A stretch of 64,000 bases of DNA from Flavisolibacter longurius (lineage in GTDB: Bacteria > Bacteroidota > Bacteroidia > Chitinophagales > Chitinophagaceae): contig JABUMY010000004.1 in NCBI GenBank assembly GCA_013327885.1, forward strand, positions 310,001 through 374,000, read 5' to 3'. The translations under genes and the position numbers were made by a program. Positions 51,701 through 61,266 of the stretch are shown here, piece after piece (position 1 is the stretch's first letter; each line of letters starts with the position of its first letter). The notes beneath the pieces are model-generated. The model had not been told where the DNA came from. It made no database searches and worked only from the letters and a program-made list of their open reading frames with translations.

Positions 51701-52381
51701 TCGTACGGCCCTACATTCCAGTACTTTCACATTCACCGCAATGAAAATGCTGATAAATTTTTGGGCAGGGAGCCGTTGCAATTTGTAGATGCAAACACCT
51801 TGTATAGCCACAAAGCGTTTCTCGGCGGCGAGTTCCGGCTGGACATCAACTCCAAGAACAGCGAACACCTGCCAACACGCGGCTTTAAAATGGATGCCGG
51901 TGCCAAGCAGTTGTTTGGGCTCAACGCCGCCAGCAACCGGCTGACACAGTTTTATTTTGACATGAGTGTGTTTGCCTCCTTTACACCGCGTTCCATTGCC
52001 GTGTATGCGGCACGGTTAGGCTGGGCAAAAAACATTGGCGCCTTTGATATTCCGCAGGCCAACTACCTGAGTGGTACCGAAAACCTGCGGGGTTATCGCC
52101 GCAACCGCTTTGCCGGCCGCGAAGTATTGTACAACAACCTGGAATTACGGATTCGCCTGGCCGAATTCAGCACCTATCTTTTCCCGGGTTCGCTGGGGCT
52201 GTTGCTCTTTAATGACGTAGGCCGGGTTTGGGTAGATGAAGAATCCTCGCGGCGCTGGCATCATGGTTATGGCGCCGGCATTTGGGTGGCACCCATCAAG
52301 CGCTGGGTAGTAACAGCTTCCGTTGCCCGGTCGCGGGAAGAAAGCCTCCTGCCTTATGTCAGTGTGGGCTTCCGTTTTTAA
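48725..52381 (+). CDS. Metallophosphoesterase fused to an Omp85/surface-antigen-type beta-barrel
   Basis: 1218 residues from the ATG at 48725, 4 nt after the upstream stop. A signal peptide ends at TTCIAQ. The calcineurin-like phosphoesterase domain (about 25-370) shows RVFLIGDAGE, VYLGDNIYP, VPGNHDWENG, IVNHHPIYS and ASGHDHSLQF. A middle part of about 400 residues is followed from about 860 by barrel strands with the Omp85-type ENLRGYRRNRFAGR motif and a C-terminal Phe (YVSVGFRF). The protein probably sits in the outer membrane with the phosphatase on one side. A terminator follows. Confidence 0.9.
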   Translation: MRSLLFCVFALVTTTCIAQTDTLTQRVFLIGDAGEIFAGDRHPVVDWLQKNVNWDDERNSAVYLGDNIYPLGLPMKGEPEYENAKRIVDYLVKPFVGKKGKAFFVPGNHDWENGKMGGWQRIRNQHNYINGMGQSNIQSLPTDGCPGPIAVDFNDQLAVVFIDSQWFLYIHEKPGFSSSCNSRSVQEFATELQEIVAQHQNQLLLIVNHHPIYSFGPHGGDYTWKEHLFPLTAVNKNLWIPLPVLGSIYPIARGVFGNLQDIKHPLYQTMAEVLEEAIRKHPNAIIASGHDHSLQFIRRTIQKDTIYQIVSGSGAKISRIKENKEGDLLFQDLMHGFSTLEIYKSGRTVTKFYNLNSKDLSDNTWSRDLESITAPTTVISSDSIPVLPEAVTVAANPGLASSGMRNFLLGKNYRSEWTTPVTAPVLDLGKEFGGLTPTKQGGGKQTRSLRVVDANGKEWSLRSVEKFPEAAIPPDMRQTFVQDLVNQGISASYPFGSLSIEPLAKAAGVPYHRKKLIYIPDDPRLGRFRPTFKNTLAIMEEREPDGITKTDNTDEVVLKLAKDNDDHIDQVAVLKARLLDNFYMDFDRHEGQWDWATRDTGKGKVYFPIPKDQDQVFFVNQGVVPHFVKRPWLVPELQGFEGEAKDIKTFNRPARNFDRFFLNELERETWSNQVDTFLSKMTDAVLEEALLRQPKEVRGFHYDKILSTLKERRKYFKSDMLKYYDFLSEEVNIVGSNQRELFVIDKLEGGKVHVKVNKIDTNGNIATRVYERTFDEKFTRQLMIYGLEGKDSFVVKGVASTIKMRIIGGPGDDYFRNESSEGKAIRVYDVSFEDNKFEGNLSGFLQRVGNNPSNNEYTPIFYRYGYVKPGLTAAFNIDDGVFIGGRMEVLTHGFRKEPFSERHIFTAGHALRTSSYYFTYAGDFTRAVGINDLLIRGDLRAPINVSNFFGIGNNTTYNRELGGPRLQYYRSRYNIGNLSVMLRRHLQSWMRISYGPTFQYFHIHRNENADKFLGREPLQFVDANTLYSHKAFLGGEFRLDINSKNSEHLPTRGFKMDAGAKQLFGLNAASNRLTQFYFDMSVFASFTPRSIAVYAARLGWAKNIGAFDIPQANYLSGTENLRGYRRNRFAGREVLYNNLELRIRLAEFSTYLFPGSLGLLLFNDVGRVWVDEESSRRWHHGYGAGIWVAPIKRWVVTASVARSREESLLPYVSVGFRF

Positions 52382-52397
52382 CCAAATTCAAATGAAT

Positions 52398-52426
52398 AAA
52401 AAGGAGAGCAACCGCTCTCTTTTTTT
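52398..52426 (+). terminator. Terminator after the phosphoesterase-barrel gene
   Basis: A stem GGAGAGC / GCTCTCT around AACC, with A-rich left flank and TTTTTTT at the right. Confidence 0.85.
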
Positions 52427-52536
52427 GTGCTTAAACAAACGATAAAATTGGGAGTGTGAAAAGATTCTAACAGTTGCTGGCACAGTTTGGGCTGATGGCA
52501 AAGTGAAAACAATTTCTTACCCGTAAAAACAAACCT

Positions 52537-52983
52537 ATGCGCCAGCTTTTTACTTTCGCCGCTCTTGCGTTTTCCCTTTTGCTGCTGATCAGCAGTTGTC
52601 AAAAATCAGATGTTATTCGTGATGAAAGAAGCCTGGATGGTACCTGGCTCGTGACGGGCATCCGTTCGGACAGGGCCTATGATTTTGATGGTGATGGTCG
52701 CACTGAAACTGATATTTATAGCAATTACAACAACTGCGAACGGGATATTGTCATTGTCTTTAACAGGGATGGTTATGGCCGCATGCAACAAGGCTGTGAT
52801 GCTTATTGGGAGAACATCTCCTGGCGGCTTTCCAACAACAACCGTCAACTCGATATTCAATTGCCCGGTGATGACCTGAACCTGGCCATCTCGCAGTTTG
52901 ACAACTATACCATCCGCGGTGTCGACCAGGTGTCGATTGACGGCAGAAGCTTCCAGATTACGTATACGCTACAACGTCAGTAA
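52537..52983 (+). CDS. Lipocalin-like lipoprotein, function unknown
   Basis: A 148-residue lipoprotein (lipobox LLISSCQKS). The body RSLDGTWLVTGIRSDRAYDF through SFQITYTLQRQ has the alternation of short strands seen in Bacteroidota lipocalin-like proteins, starting with the GTW motif. A DFDGDGRTETDIYS stretch looks like a calcium-binding loop. Role unknown; probably an outer-membrane or periplasmic ligand-binding protein. It is convergent with the DUF4846 gene, 4 nt apart. Confidence 0.75.
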   Translation: MRQLFTFAALAFSLLLLISSCQKSDVIRDERSLDGTWLVTGIRSDRAYDFDGDGRTETDIYSNYNNCERDIVIVFNRDGYGRMQQGCDAYWENISWRLSNNNRQLDIQLPGDDLNLAISQFDNYTIRGVDQVSIDGRSFQITYTLQRQ

Positions 52984-52987
52984 GAGT

Positions 52988-53773
52988 TTATTCGAAGGCT
53001 TTTAGCTGGTATGAGCGAAATGTATAACTGGCTGTTTGGACAACACCCTTGCCTAGGCGGTGCCAATAGCCCAGGTCCGGATCATGGGTGTTTCGAAGAA
53101 CGTAGATGGATTGCGCCGGTGTGTAGCCTTCCACCAACTTGTATAAGGTATCGCCGGTGGCTGTTGTTGCCATGTCGGTGATGATCATGCAATGTCCCGG
53201 GCTTCCCGGTGTGAGAATAACGGTACCGATGGTAAATGCATCAACGCTTTTTAGTTCGCTTGCCAGGGAAATGGTGCCTGCGTAAGCATACACAAGTTCA
53301 AGGTAGCTGCGCAGGTGCGCATAAGTGTACGAAGCCGGTTGCGTGGTAATGAACCTGACCCTGCTGCCGCTGGCAACAGGCCGCTGACCACTAACATAAG
53401 CTTTGAATGTATACAGGGTTCCGTTGGTAAAGTGAAAGCGGATCTCATTGTACCGTTGCCGGGCAAACAGGTATTCGGCACGCAACCGCATCAGGGCATC
53501 GGCACATTGTTGCAGGTCTCTTTTACCTACATCATAATTGATCAGCGAAAACATTTTTTCCTGGTCAGCAACAGCCTGCCCTTTGTAATCAACAACAGTT
53601 CCTTCTTTTTCGGGCAGGTGTTGCAGAAAATAAGGCCAGCTTTCTTTGTCGGTTATTTTTATCTTTTTTAAAGGCGGGGGGTCCGGAGCAGAAAATACAA
53701 ACCGTGGTTCAGTTACTTTGTTCTCACAGGCAATAAAACAAAGGGTAGAAAAGGAGAGAAGCAGCTTTCGCAT
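52988..53773 (-). CDS. DUF4846 family lipoprotein
   Basis: 261 residues from MRKLLLSFST, with lipobox LCFIACENK. The conserved DUF4846 pieces are SWPYFLQHLPEKEGTVVDYK, INYDVGKRDLQQCADALMRL with RAEYLFARQRYNEI, and GHCMIITDMATTATGD. An in-frame ATG 24 nt upstream would add eight polar residues in front of the signal peptide and is less likely. The family is widespread in Bacteroidota and is uncharacterised. The neighbouring genes are convergent on one side and on the other a GAF protein gene on the same strand, 69 nt upstream. Confidence 0.85.
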   Translation of the reverse strand: MRKLLLSFSTLCFIACENKVTEPRFVFSAPDPPPLKKIKITDKESWPYFLQHLPEKEGTVVDYKGQAVADQEKMFSLINYDVGKRDLQQCADALMRLRAEYLFARQRYNEIRFHFTNGTLYTFKAYVSGQRPVASGSRVRFITTQPASYTYAHLRSYLELVYAYAGTISLASELKSVDAFTIGTVILTPGSPGHCMIITDMATTATGDTLYKLVEGYTPAQSIYVLRNTHDPDLGYWHRLGKGVVQTASYTFRSYQLKAFE

Positions 53774-53842
53774 ACTGTGGTTTTTGCTGGGATGCAAAGC
53801 CAGTTTCTTTCCATAACAAAACCGTTGTTGCGATTAAAAATA

Positions 53843-56218
53843 TCAGCGCTTCACCAACTGTTCTTTTCCCAACCTTGCATTGCTTTCTTTCGGCGCTGCT
53901 TCGGGTTCAAACAAAACATCCACCCTTACCGCTTTTAACCCGCTGATGCCCTGGGTGTCTTCCAGGTCAAAATGCTCAAGGTTGTCGCCTAACAAATTTT
54001 CTGCCTGCAAAAATTCAATGTATTCAAGGTACTCCATCAACTCTTTGTGCTGCGAATACACAACGGCAATTTTGCCGGGTTGTGTCAGCCGCTCTTCCGA
54101 GTCACGGATATGTACTTTGTCGATGCGCTTTTTGATGATCTCGTAGCGGATGTTATAAGCGCCATCCACATCAAACTTGCGTTCTTTCCGGCGGAATGAA
54201 ATGGTGAGCGGAACCGAATGCGCCAGGATCAACTGCGTTGTTTGCAAAGTGAGCGGAAGGCGTTTTTCCAAAGTATGCGTTAGCCGTGCCGCCTTGGTTA
54301 AAAACGAAAGCTGCCAGAGCTTTAAGTTGCGCACATAAATATCGCTGAACGGTATGTGCGGTGTCAGCGATTGGCCTATATAAATATTGAACTCCGCACC
54401 ATCGGTAATGTAGCGTTCAAAATAGTGGGGGTATATCTCCTGCACGGCTTTTTGCTCGATGTCGATAAAGCGGTCCAGCGTATCGTTGATGCGGGTAATG
54501 CTTTCTTCGTATTCCTTACGGTGATGATAAACGATCTTCCGGGTTGGATCAAGCGCAGAAAAATAATCGTTGATCACTTTTTTCAATTCCGGTTTCAGCT
54601 CCAGCAGGTTTTGAAACACGGCATCAAGATGGATCTGCAGGAAATCGTAGATCTGCATTTCATCATCCGACAACAAGGTATCGCTGGCGGAATCGATGTA
54701 TTTGTCGATGCGAAACTGGGTTTCTTTCAGAATGGGAAAGTCAACGATCTTGCAGGCTTTTTTCAGGGCTTCGCCGGCAAGCGTCAACTGCTCCAATAAG
54801 TCCAGTTGAATGGCATTGCTTCTTTCCACCGATGAATTGCGAATATCAATGGAGCCATACAGCGGGTACACATCCTTGAACGAAATGGCCGGCATTTTGG
54901 TCATTTCCGTTGTTTGCCGGTTTTGCAGGTAATGAAAAGCCACTTCGGTAAACTTCCATTCCACAGCCGGTTGAATGGCCGTAAAATGTTCCTTGATGGT
55001 TTTGTCGATCTGCATCTGCAGGCTTTCGTTTGTTTTTTTCAGCGCCAGCGTAAACAGCTCAATGGCCGGTGTAATGCGGCTTACGTGCTGGTACTGCAAC
55101 CTGCCGCCCTGTTCGCTCATGACTTCCAGCAAGCCAATCAGGCTGCCGTCCTCGCATTTCAGCGGGCAAAGCAAAAGGCTGTTGGCACCCAGGTTCTGAT
55201 AGATCTGCAGCAATTCATTGTGCTTTGTATTTTGCGGACCCAGGTTTTGGTACAACACCGGTTGCGCCGTATGTTGAAACACTTCCTGGCACAGGTCACT
55301 AATCTCGTCCTTCCGGCTGATGATGGCATCGTTTCGAAACAGCAAGCTGTTACGGTAATGCGTTTCGGTATAGAGATAAAAATTGTTCTTTTTGAAAAAA
55401 GGCGTGATGCCGATCTTAATGCCGCGCAGGCGAATCAGGCTTTGTACATGGTGCTCCAACTCATCATACACTTCCACATTGCTGAACGCATTGATGTTGA
55501 GCAGGGCATTTTTAATTTCATTGGTTACCTGCACTTCCGTAACATCGGCTACGTCAATCACCACCAGGCCCTGGAACTGGAAGTTCTCCAGCGGCAACAA
55601 CTCTCGCAATTCATCGATTTCCAGGGTGCGGTAAGGTGAAAAACCGGCCGGCAGTGTAAAGTCTTTGTTGATGCATTCCACATCCACAAATTCGGCGTTC
55701 AGGTTTAGCTCGTAATAGGTAGTGAGATTGTTTTCTTCGTCCGGAAAGGCATGCACTGATGTTGCCGTCAGTGGCATGGAAGCCGAATAAAGTTTGCGCA
55801 GGATCACATTATACGCAAGCGAAAGACTTGCCTTGGCAATATCTACCGTTGTACGCCGGTCAGGCACATTGATGGCCGTGCCCTCCTTTAAAAAATAACG
55901 CTTAAAGCTGGGCGAGGCATAAATGGTTTCGGAACTAAACGGAAAGGTGATGGCATACATTCCCTGGTTCGATGAAATGGAAGGCGGAAATATGGTTGCC
56001 AGCAGGGCTTCCACCAACGCCCCGTGTTGGCGCAGCATCTCCTTGTTGATGCTGGGTTGCAACAAATCGGGTTGCGCTTCAATTTCTGTCAGCAGGTCCT
56101 GATAAAGCTTTTTGGCTCCGGGTTTGTCTTCATCTACCATTCGCTTGATAACGGTTACCAACGGCAGAATAGATAGAACTGAATTAAAACCCGTGTATGT
56201 GTTTTCAACGGAGGTCAT
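53843..56218 (-). CDS. Large GAF-domain protein of unknown output
   Basis: A 791-residue soluble protein. A GAF-like domain spans about 305-395 (ISDLCQEVFQHTAQPVLYQN, SLLLCPLKCEDGSLIGLLEV). The N-terminal 280 residues are not recognised but contain repeated strand-helix patterns (FSSETIYASPSFKRYFLKEG, GLVVIDVADVTEVQV), and the C-terminal 400 are mainly helical with no kinase, cyclase or phosphodiesterase motif. GAF domains bind nucleotides or other small ligands, so this may be a sensor working through a protein partner. Similar long GAF proteins occur across Bacteroidota. Confidence 0.7.
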   Translation of the reverse strand: MTSVENTYTGFNSVLSILPLVTVIKRMVDEDKPGAKKLYQDLLTEIEAQPDLLQPSINKEMLRQHGALVEALLATIFPPSISSNQGMYAITFPFSSETIYASPSFKRYFLKEGTAINVPDRRTTVDIAKASLSLAYNVILRKLYSASMPLTATSVHAFPDEENNLTTYYELNLNAEFVDVECINKDFTLPAGFSPYRTLEIDELRELLPLENFQFQGLVVIDVADVTEVQVTNEIKNALLNINAFSNVEVYDELEHHVQSLIRLRGIKIGITPFFKKNNFYLYTETHYRNSLLFRNDAIISRKDEISDLCQEVFQHTAQPVLYQNLGPQNTKHNELLQIYQNLGANSLLLCPLKCEDGSLIGLLEVMSEQGGRLQYQHVSRITPAIELFTLALKKTNESLQMQIDKTIKEHFTAIQPAVEWKFTEVAFHYLQNRQTTEMTKMPAISFKDVYPLYGSIDIRNSSVERSNAIQLDLLEQLTLAGEALKKACKIVDFPILKETQFRIDKYIDSASDTLLSDDEMQIYDFLQIHLDAVFQNLLELKPELKKVINDYFSALDPTRKIVYHHRKEYEESITRINDTLDRFIDIEQKAVQEIYPHYFERYITDGAEFNIYIGQSLTPHIPFSDIYVRNLKLWQLSFLTKAARLTHTLEKRLPLTLQTTQLILAHSVPLTISFRRKERKFDVDGAYNIRYEIIKKRIDKVHIRDSEERLTQPGKIAVVYSQHKELMEYLEYIEFLQAENLLGDNLEHFDLEDTQGISGLKAVRVDVLFEPEAAPKESNARLGKEQLVKR

Positions 56219-56324
56219 GTATTGGTACTGATTGTCTGTACTAATCTATTCAACCACTGCGCCAAACTTGTGGGGAGGGGAAAGAAGAAGGGTAAAAGGG
56301 GAAAGATTAACGCAAAAAGCGGCC

Positions 56325-56984
56325 TCAGGCGCTTTTTGCCACTTTGGAAACCACGGTTTGGTAATATTTACAAACCGGTCGCAGGCCACATTCCCCACAT
56401 TTGGGGTTGCGGGCTACACAAATGTAGCGGCCGTGCAGGATGAGCCAGTGGTGGAAAATATAAACCAGGTCTTTGGGGATGAACTTGATGAGCTGCAGTT
56501 CGGTTTGCAAAGGGTTTTTAGCACCTACCGTAAGGCCAATGCGGGCCGAAACACGAAACACATGAGTGTCCACCGCCATGTTGGGCTGTTTGTCTACCAC
56601 CGACGTAATCACATTGGCTGTTTTCCGTCCTACACCCGGCAACTGCACCAGTTCTTCCACCGTCATTGGAATTTCGCCGCCAAACCGGTCGATCACCATC
56701 GTGGCCATACCCAGCAGGTGCCGGCTTTTGTTGCCGGGAAATGAAATGCTGCGGATCAACTCAAACACATCATCGTATTCGGCTTTAGCCAGCGATGGAA
56801 TATCGGGATAGCGCCGGAAAAACGCCGGCGTTACCATGTTTACCCGCTTGTCGGTGCATTGGGCCGACAGAATCACCGCTACGAGCAATTCGTAGGTATC
56901 GCTGTAATCCAATTCCGTTTCGGCATTGGGCATGGCTTGCTGAAAATAAGCCACGCAGGCCTCAAATCTTTCTTTGCGGGTCAT
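56325..56984 (-). CDS. nth: Endonuclease III
   Basis: A 219-residue DNA glycosylase/AP lyase for oxidised pyrimidines. The helix-hairpin-helix LPGVGRKTANVITSV contains the catalytic Lys, and MAVDTHVFRVSAR the catalytic Asp. The iron-sulfur cluster motif CVARNPKCGECGLRPVC has the standard C-x6-C-x2-C-x5-C spacing, unlike mutY in this window. A 106-nt gap separates it from the GAF-protein gene downstream. Confidence 0.95.
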   Translation of the reverse strand: MTRKERFEACVAYFQQAMPNAETELDYSDTYELLVAVILSAQCTDKRVNMVTPAFFRRYPDIPSLAKAEYDDVFELIRSISFPGNKSRHLLGMATMVIDRFGGEIPMTVEELVQLPGVGRKTANVITSVVDKQPNMAVDTHVFRVSARIGLTVGAKNPLQTELQLIKFIPKDLVYIFHHWLILHGRYICVARNPKCGECGLRPVCKYYQTVVSKVAKSA

Positions 56985-57107
56985 GGGCCGCTAAGGTAAG
57001 AAGGGGAGTGGTTTAGACAATTGGCAACGGGCAATTTGCCATAGGCAAAAAGCAACCGGCTGCCGGCTAAAATTTGCTGGAAATACCGTACAGGTAAAGC
57101 TTGTAAC

Positions 57108-57341
57108 TCAGGAAGTTTTTACCGTTTGCTGGGACGCGGCGTATTTTAATACAGCCAGTACCGTTTCGGTGCGGGGAGAAACCGTAAGGTTATTCAGGCG
57201 TTCCTGCGCTGCTTTCAACACAGCCAATTTTTCACGGAGTGTCCAATCTTTCTGCAGTGCCTCTTCGATCGCAGCAGTCTGCTGTGTGGAGGTTTCTTTG
57301 TACAGGTACAAAAGCATGTCCTCCGGCGTAAAATTGTGCAT
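57108..57341 (-). CDS. Small helical protein, function unknown
   Basis: A 77-residue, acidic to neutral helical protein: FTPEDMLLYLYKETSTQQTA, AIEEALQKDWTLREKLAVLK. The start resembles the N-terminus of anti-sigma-factor or zinc-finger-like proteins (an E-D-M-L-x-Y-L-Y-K-E pattern), but it has no cysteines. Composition and start make it look like a real gene. It lies between nth and the DivIC-like gene on the same strand. Confidence 0.6.
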   Translation of the reverse strand: MHNFTPEDMLLYLYKETSTQQTAAIEEALQKDWTLREKLAVLKAAQERLNNLTVSPRTETVLAVLKYAASQQTVKTS

Positions 57342-57433
57342 AGGCTTTCTTATAACTAGGTGGTGAGCAGGTTTTGCTTATATGCCTTCTTAAACGCAGC
57401 CGTGGGACGGATATTGTGCGGCAGCACCGGAAA

Positions 57434-57739
57434 TTACTTTTCTTCGGCGGGTACAATAATGAACAGGTCTTCATTTTCCCGCTTCATCTGGTATTTTTCC
57501 CGGGCAAATTTTTCAATGGCCGCCGCGTTGGATTGAATGTCTCTCGAGAACTTTTTACTCTCTTCGATCTTTTCTGCAAAATAGGCTTTGTTGTCTTCTA
57601 TCTCGGCCAGTTCCTTACGCCGCTCCAGTTGGGTGAACATGTCATTCTTGTCAAAGAAGATCATCCAAACGGCAAATACCGCCAGCGACAGCAGGTATTT
57701 GTTACGCAGGAATGAAGGAATAAAGTGAATGAACTTCAT
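57434..57739 (-). CDS. Septum formation initiator (DivIC/FtsB family)
   Basis: A 101-residue protein with one membrane helix (KYLLSLAVFAVWMIFFDK) followed by a coiled coil (about 35-75; LERRKELAEIEDNKAYFAEK) and the family motif EKFAREKYQMKRENEDLFII. Such proteins join the divisome at mid-cell. It lies next to eno, as in many bacteria, although the enolase terminator separates them. Confidence 0.9.
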   Translation of the reverse strand: MKFIHFIPSFLRNKYLLSLAVFAVWMIFFDKNDMFTQLERRKELAEIEDNKAYFAEKIEESKKFSRDIQSNAAAIEKFAREKYQMKRENEDLFIIVPAEEK

Positions 57740-57844
57740 GGCGGTGGAATTGGCGGCTAAAATAAGGACTCCCTTTGTAAAATTTGTACTGTTTCTTGCT
57801 GAATCCTACTACTGGCCTGCTTTTTCGGTAAAAGCTACCGATAT

Positions 57845-57880
57845 AAAAAAGGGTTGACAAGGATTTCTCCTTATCAACCC
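57845..57880 (-). terminator. Terminator of the enolase transcript
   Basis: On the minus strand the stem GGGTTGATAAGGA / TCCTTGTCAACCC (57880-57851) is followed by TTTTTT. Confidence 0.85.
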
Positions 57881-57902
57881 AATAACGTATCAACCTTTCA
57901 AC

Positions 57903-59219
<1,317 letters not shown>

Positions 59220-59288
59220 TTATGCAGCCCATATGTGGGAATGGCTTCAGCAACGCAAAGAAAGGAAGAGATGCAGTAGCGGCAAAAT

Positions 59289-59603
59289 CTATACTTCTTT
59301 ATCCAGCTTGTCCTGAAGAAATCCAATTTCACGCCGGTTATGAAGAACAGCGTTGATGATGATGATTTCTTCTTTTTCCTTTCTGCGGTAATAAATGCTG
59401 TATGGAAATTTACGTAAAGGGAGTTTCCTGTTGTCTTTATAAACGATGCGGTGTTCAACCTGGCCGGACTTCAGGTTATCGATTGCCGTGACAAGTTCTT
59501 CTACAAAGTTCTTAAGTGCAATGCCAGATTGCTGACGATACCATTGTTTGATTTCGTAGATATCATCGCGAGTGGTTTGGGTAAGTTGAACCTTCCACGC
59601 CAT
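59289..59603 (-). CDS. RelE/ParE family toxin
   Basis: A 104-residue protein from the ATG at 59603, which shares one base with the antitoxin TGA (TGATG). The RelE/ParE fold shows in KVQLTQTTRDDIYEIKQWYR, LPLRKFPYSIYYRRKEKEEI and VLHNRREIGFL. Toxins of this family cleave mRNA at ribosomes or block gyrase; which it does is not clear. With the gene at 59603-59821 it forms a compact toxin-antitoxin pair. Confidence 0.85.
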   Translation of the reverse strand: MAWKVQLTQTTRDDIYEIKQWYRQQSGIALKNFVEELVTAIDNLKSGQVEHRIVYKDNRKLPLRKFPYSIYYRRKEKEEIIIINAVLHNRREIGFLQDKLDKEV

Positions 59604-59821
59604 CAATCCAGGTTTTTTATATCTTCTTTGATATCGTCCCAGTTGTGCAAGGTTTCAGCCCCAGTATCAATACGTTGATTGCGGTTGTCCAATGCAAGTT
59701 TTTGCCAATCCTGTATTTCATCCTCATCGATCTGAAGCAAACGGTTTATGGCAAATAAAATTCGCTCGTCGTCGGTTTGCTGGATTGCTTCAATGATCCG
59801 GGATTTATCGATTACTGTCAT
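59603..59821 (-). CDS. Antitoxin of the RelE/ParE-type pair
   Basis: A 72-residue acidic protein: MTVIDKSRIIEAIQQTDDER, LFAINRLLQIDEDEIQDWQ. It is rich in Glu and Asp at the end, as expected for a small antitoxin binding a basic toxin. It has no obvious DNA-binding motif, so regulation may be by the complex. It lies 30 nt from the gldA stop, so it could be read from the gldA transcript. Confidence 0.7.
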   Translation of the reverse strand: MTVIDKSRIIEAIQQTDDERILFAINRLLQIDEDEIQDWQKLALDNRNQRIDTGAETLHNWDDIKEDIKNLD

Positions 59822-59851
59822 ATCCCAACAATTTATTTAAAGATAGAATTT

Positions 59852-60772
59852 TCAACTGTTTTGCGGTTGTGCACCCGTCAGCCCACGAAACACTTCTTCC
59901 AGCGATTGGCTTTCGCTTTGCAACGAAACAATATTGAGGTTTTGCTCCAGCGCTAATTGCAGTAACTGCTTGCGTACTGTTTCCGGCTCGGACGTCTCCA
60001 TCGTCCAGGTATGCGTATCTATTTTATTCACGTTGTTGACGCCTTGCAGGCGGCGCAGCCATTCGGCTTCCAGGGCTTCTTTGAATTGCACCCGCACAAT
60101 ATCGTTTGTGGAGCGTTGCTGCAGATTGGTGAGCTTGTCATCGGCCACGATCTTGCCGCGGTTGATGATGATCACCCGGTCGCAGATGGCTTCCACTTCC
60201 TGCAGAATGTGCGAAGAGAAGAGCACCAGTTTATCACGGCCCTGTTCTTTGATCACATTGCGTATCTCCACGATCTGGTTGGGGTCAAGGCCGCTGGTAG
60301 GCTCATCCAGTATCAAAACCTCAGGTTTGTGCAGCAGGGCGGCAGCAAGGCCTACCCGCTGTTTGTATCCTTTGGAAAGCTGCCCGATCTTTTTTGCTTT
60401 TTCCCTTGTCAGTCCCACCTGTTCTACAACCTGGCTGATGGCCTGTTGCTTGTTGGCAACCTGGTGTACATCGGCAATAAATTCGAGGTACTCTTTGATG
60501 TACATGTCGTAATAAAGCGCATTGGATTCGGGCAGGTAGCCGATCTTTTTCTTGGCCGCCTGCGGGTCCCTGATCACATCCACACCGCTCACGGAAACGG
60601 CGCCGCTGTCAGGTGCCAGGTAGCCGGTGATCATTTTCATGGTAGTGCTTTTGCCGGCACCGTTGGGGCCGAGAAAGCCCACGATCTCTCCCTTGTTTAC
60701 AGTAAAAGATATGGCATCCACTGCTTTTTGCTCACCGTAAGTTTTCGTCAGGTTATTTACCGTAATGGACAT
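59852..60772 (-). CDS. gldA: Gliding-motility ABC transporter ATPase GldA
   Basis: A 306-residue ABC ATPase: Walker A GFLGPNGAGKST, signature QLSKGYKQRVGLAAAL, Walker B LILDEPTSGLDP and a C-terminal extension (about 225-306) typical of GldA. In Flavobacterium GldA works with GldF and GldG. Neither gldF nor gldG is next to it in this window. It is downstream of a repeat-rich gap and the small membrane protein gene, and upstream of the toxin-antitoxin pair. Confidence 0.9.
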   Translation of the reverse strand: MSITVNNLTKTYGEQKAVDAISFTVNKGEIVGFLGPNGAGKSTTMKMITGYLAPDSGAVSVSGVDVIRDPQAAKKKIGYLPESNALYYDMYIKEYLEFIADVHQVANKQQAISQVVEQVGLTREKAKKIGQLSKGYKQRVGLAAALLHKPEVLILDEPTSGLDPNQIVEIRNVIKEQGRDKLVLFSSHILQEVEAICDRVIIINRGKIVADDKLTNLQQRSTNDIVRVQFKEALEAEWLRRLQGVNNVNKIDTHTWTMETSEPETVRKQLLQLALEQNLNIVSLQSESQSLEEVFRGLTGAQPQNS

Positions 60773-60804
60773 GGTTCAAAGATAGAGTAGGGATGTGCAG
60801 AATA

Positions 60805-60990
60805 GCGAACAAGGATTTCGAACCGCAGAACAGATGAACAAGGAAGAAAGAATCACGAAGTGTTGACAGTTTATCTTTTCCTTTTGCTCACAGGCGGTCT
60901 GCTATAGTTAGAAATGCCGAACAGAGGACACCTCCTTCGAAATTCCTTGTTCCTTGTTCATCTGTTCGATATTCTTTTCACTCATTCCTC
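60805..60990. repeat. Paired short-period arrays upstream of gldA
   Basis: The left arm (60805-60860) contains GAACAAGGATTTCGAA, GAACAGAT, GAACAAGGA. On the other strand the right arm (60931-60985) contains CGAACAGATGAACAAGGA, ACAAGGAATTTCGAAGG. The arms are near-complementary around a 70-nt spacer. Periods are near 8. Confidence 0.65.
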
Positions 60991-61209
60991 CCTTTCATAC
61001 TCTCCCTTCCAGGCATACCAGCCAAAAATGGTAAGGCCGATGGCAATAGGGGTAAAGATGGCAATGATGATGATCCAGGGAAGCGGCTTGTTGATATCGT
61101 CGGTGCCGGTTGGGTTGATGTTGGTAAGGGCGCCCCAAAGCAAAATAGCAATGCCAATGGGACCCAGCACCATCCAGATCAAACCCAGGAAACGTTTCAG
61201 TTGGTTCAT
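60982..61209 (-). CDS. Small two-helix membrane protein
   Basis: A 75-residue protein with two membrane helices (FLGLIWMVLGPIGIAILLWG and LPWIIIIAIFTPIAIGLTIF) and a short charged end KGEYEREE. It follows the MFS transporter gene by 57 nt on the same strand, so it may be an accessory of that transporter. No function is known. Confidence 0.75.
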   Translation of the reverse strand: MNQLKRFLGLIWMVLGPIGIAILLWGALTNINPTGTDDINKPLPWIIIIAIFTPIAIGLTIFGWYAWKGEYEREE

Positions 61210-61266
61210 GCGAAAATCTTTTTATCGTAATAATGATTTTGTTCTTTTTTCTACCGTGGCAAACGC

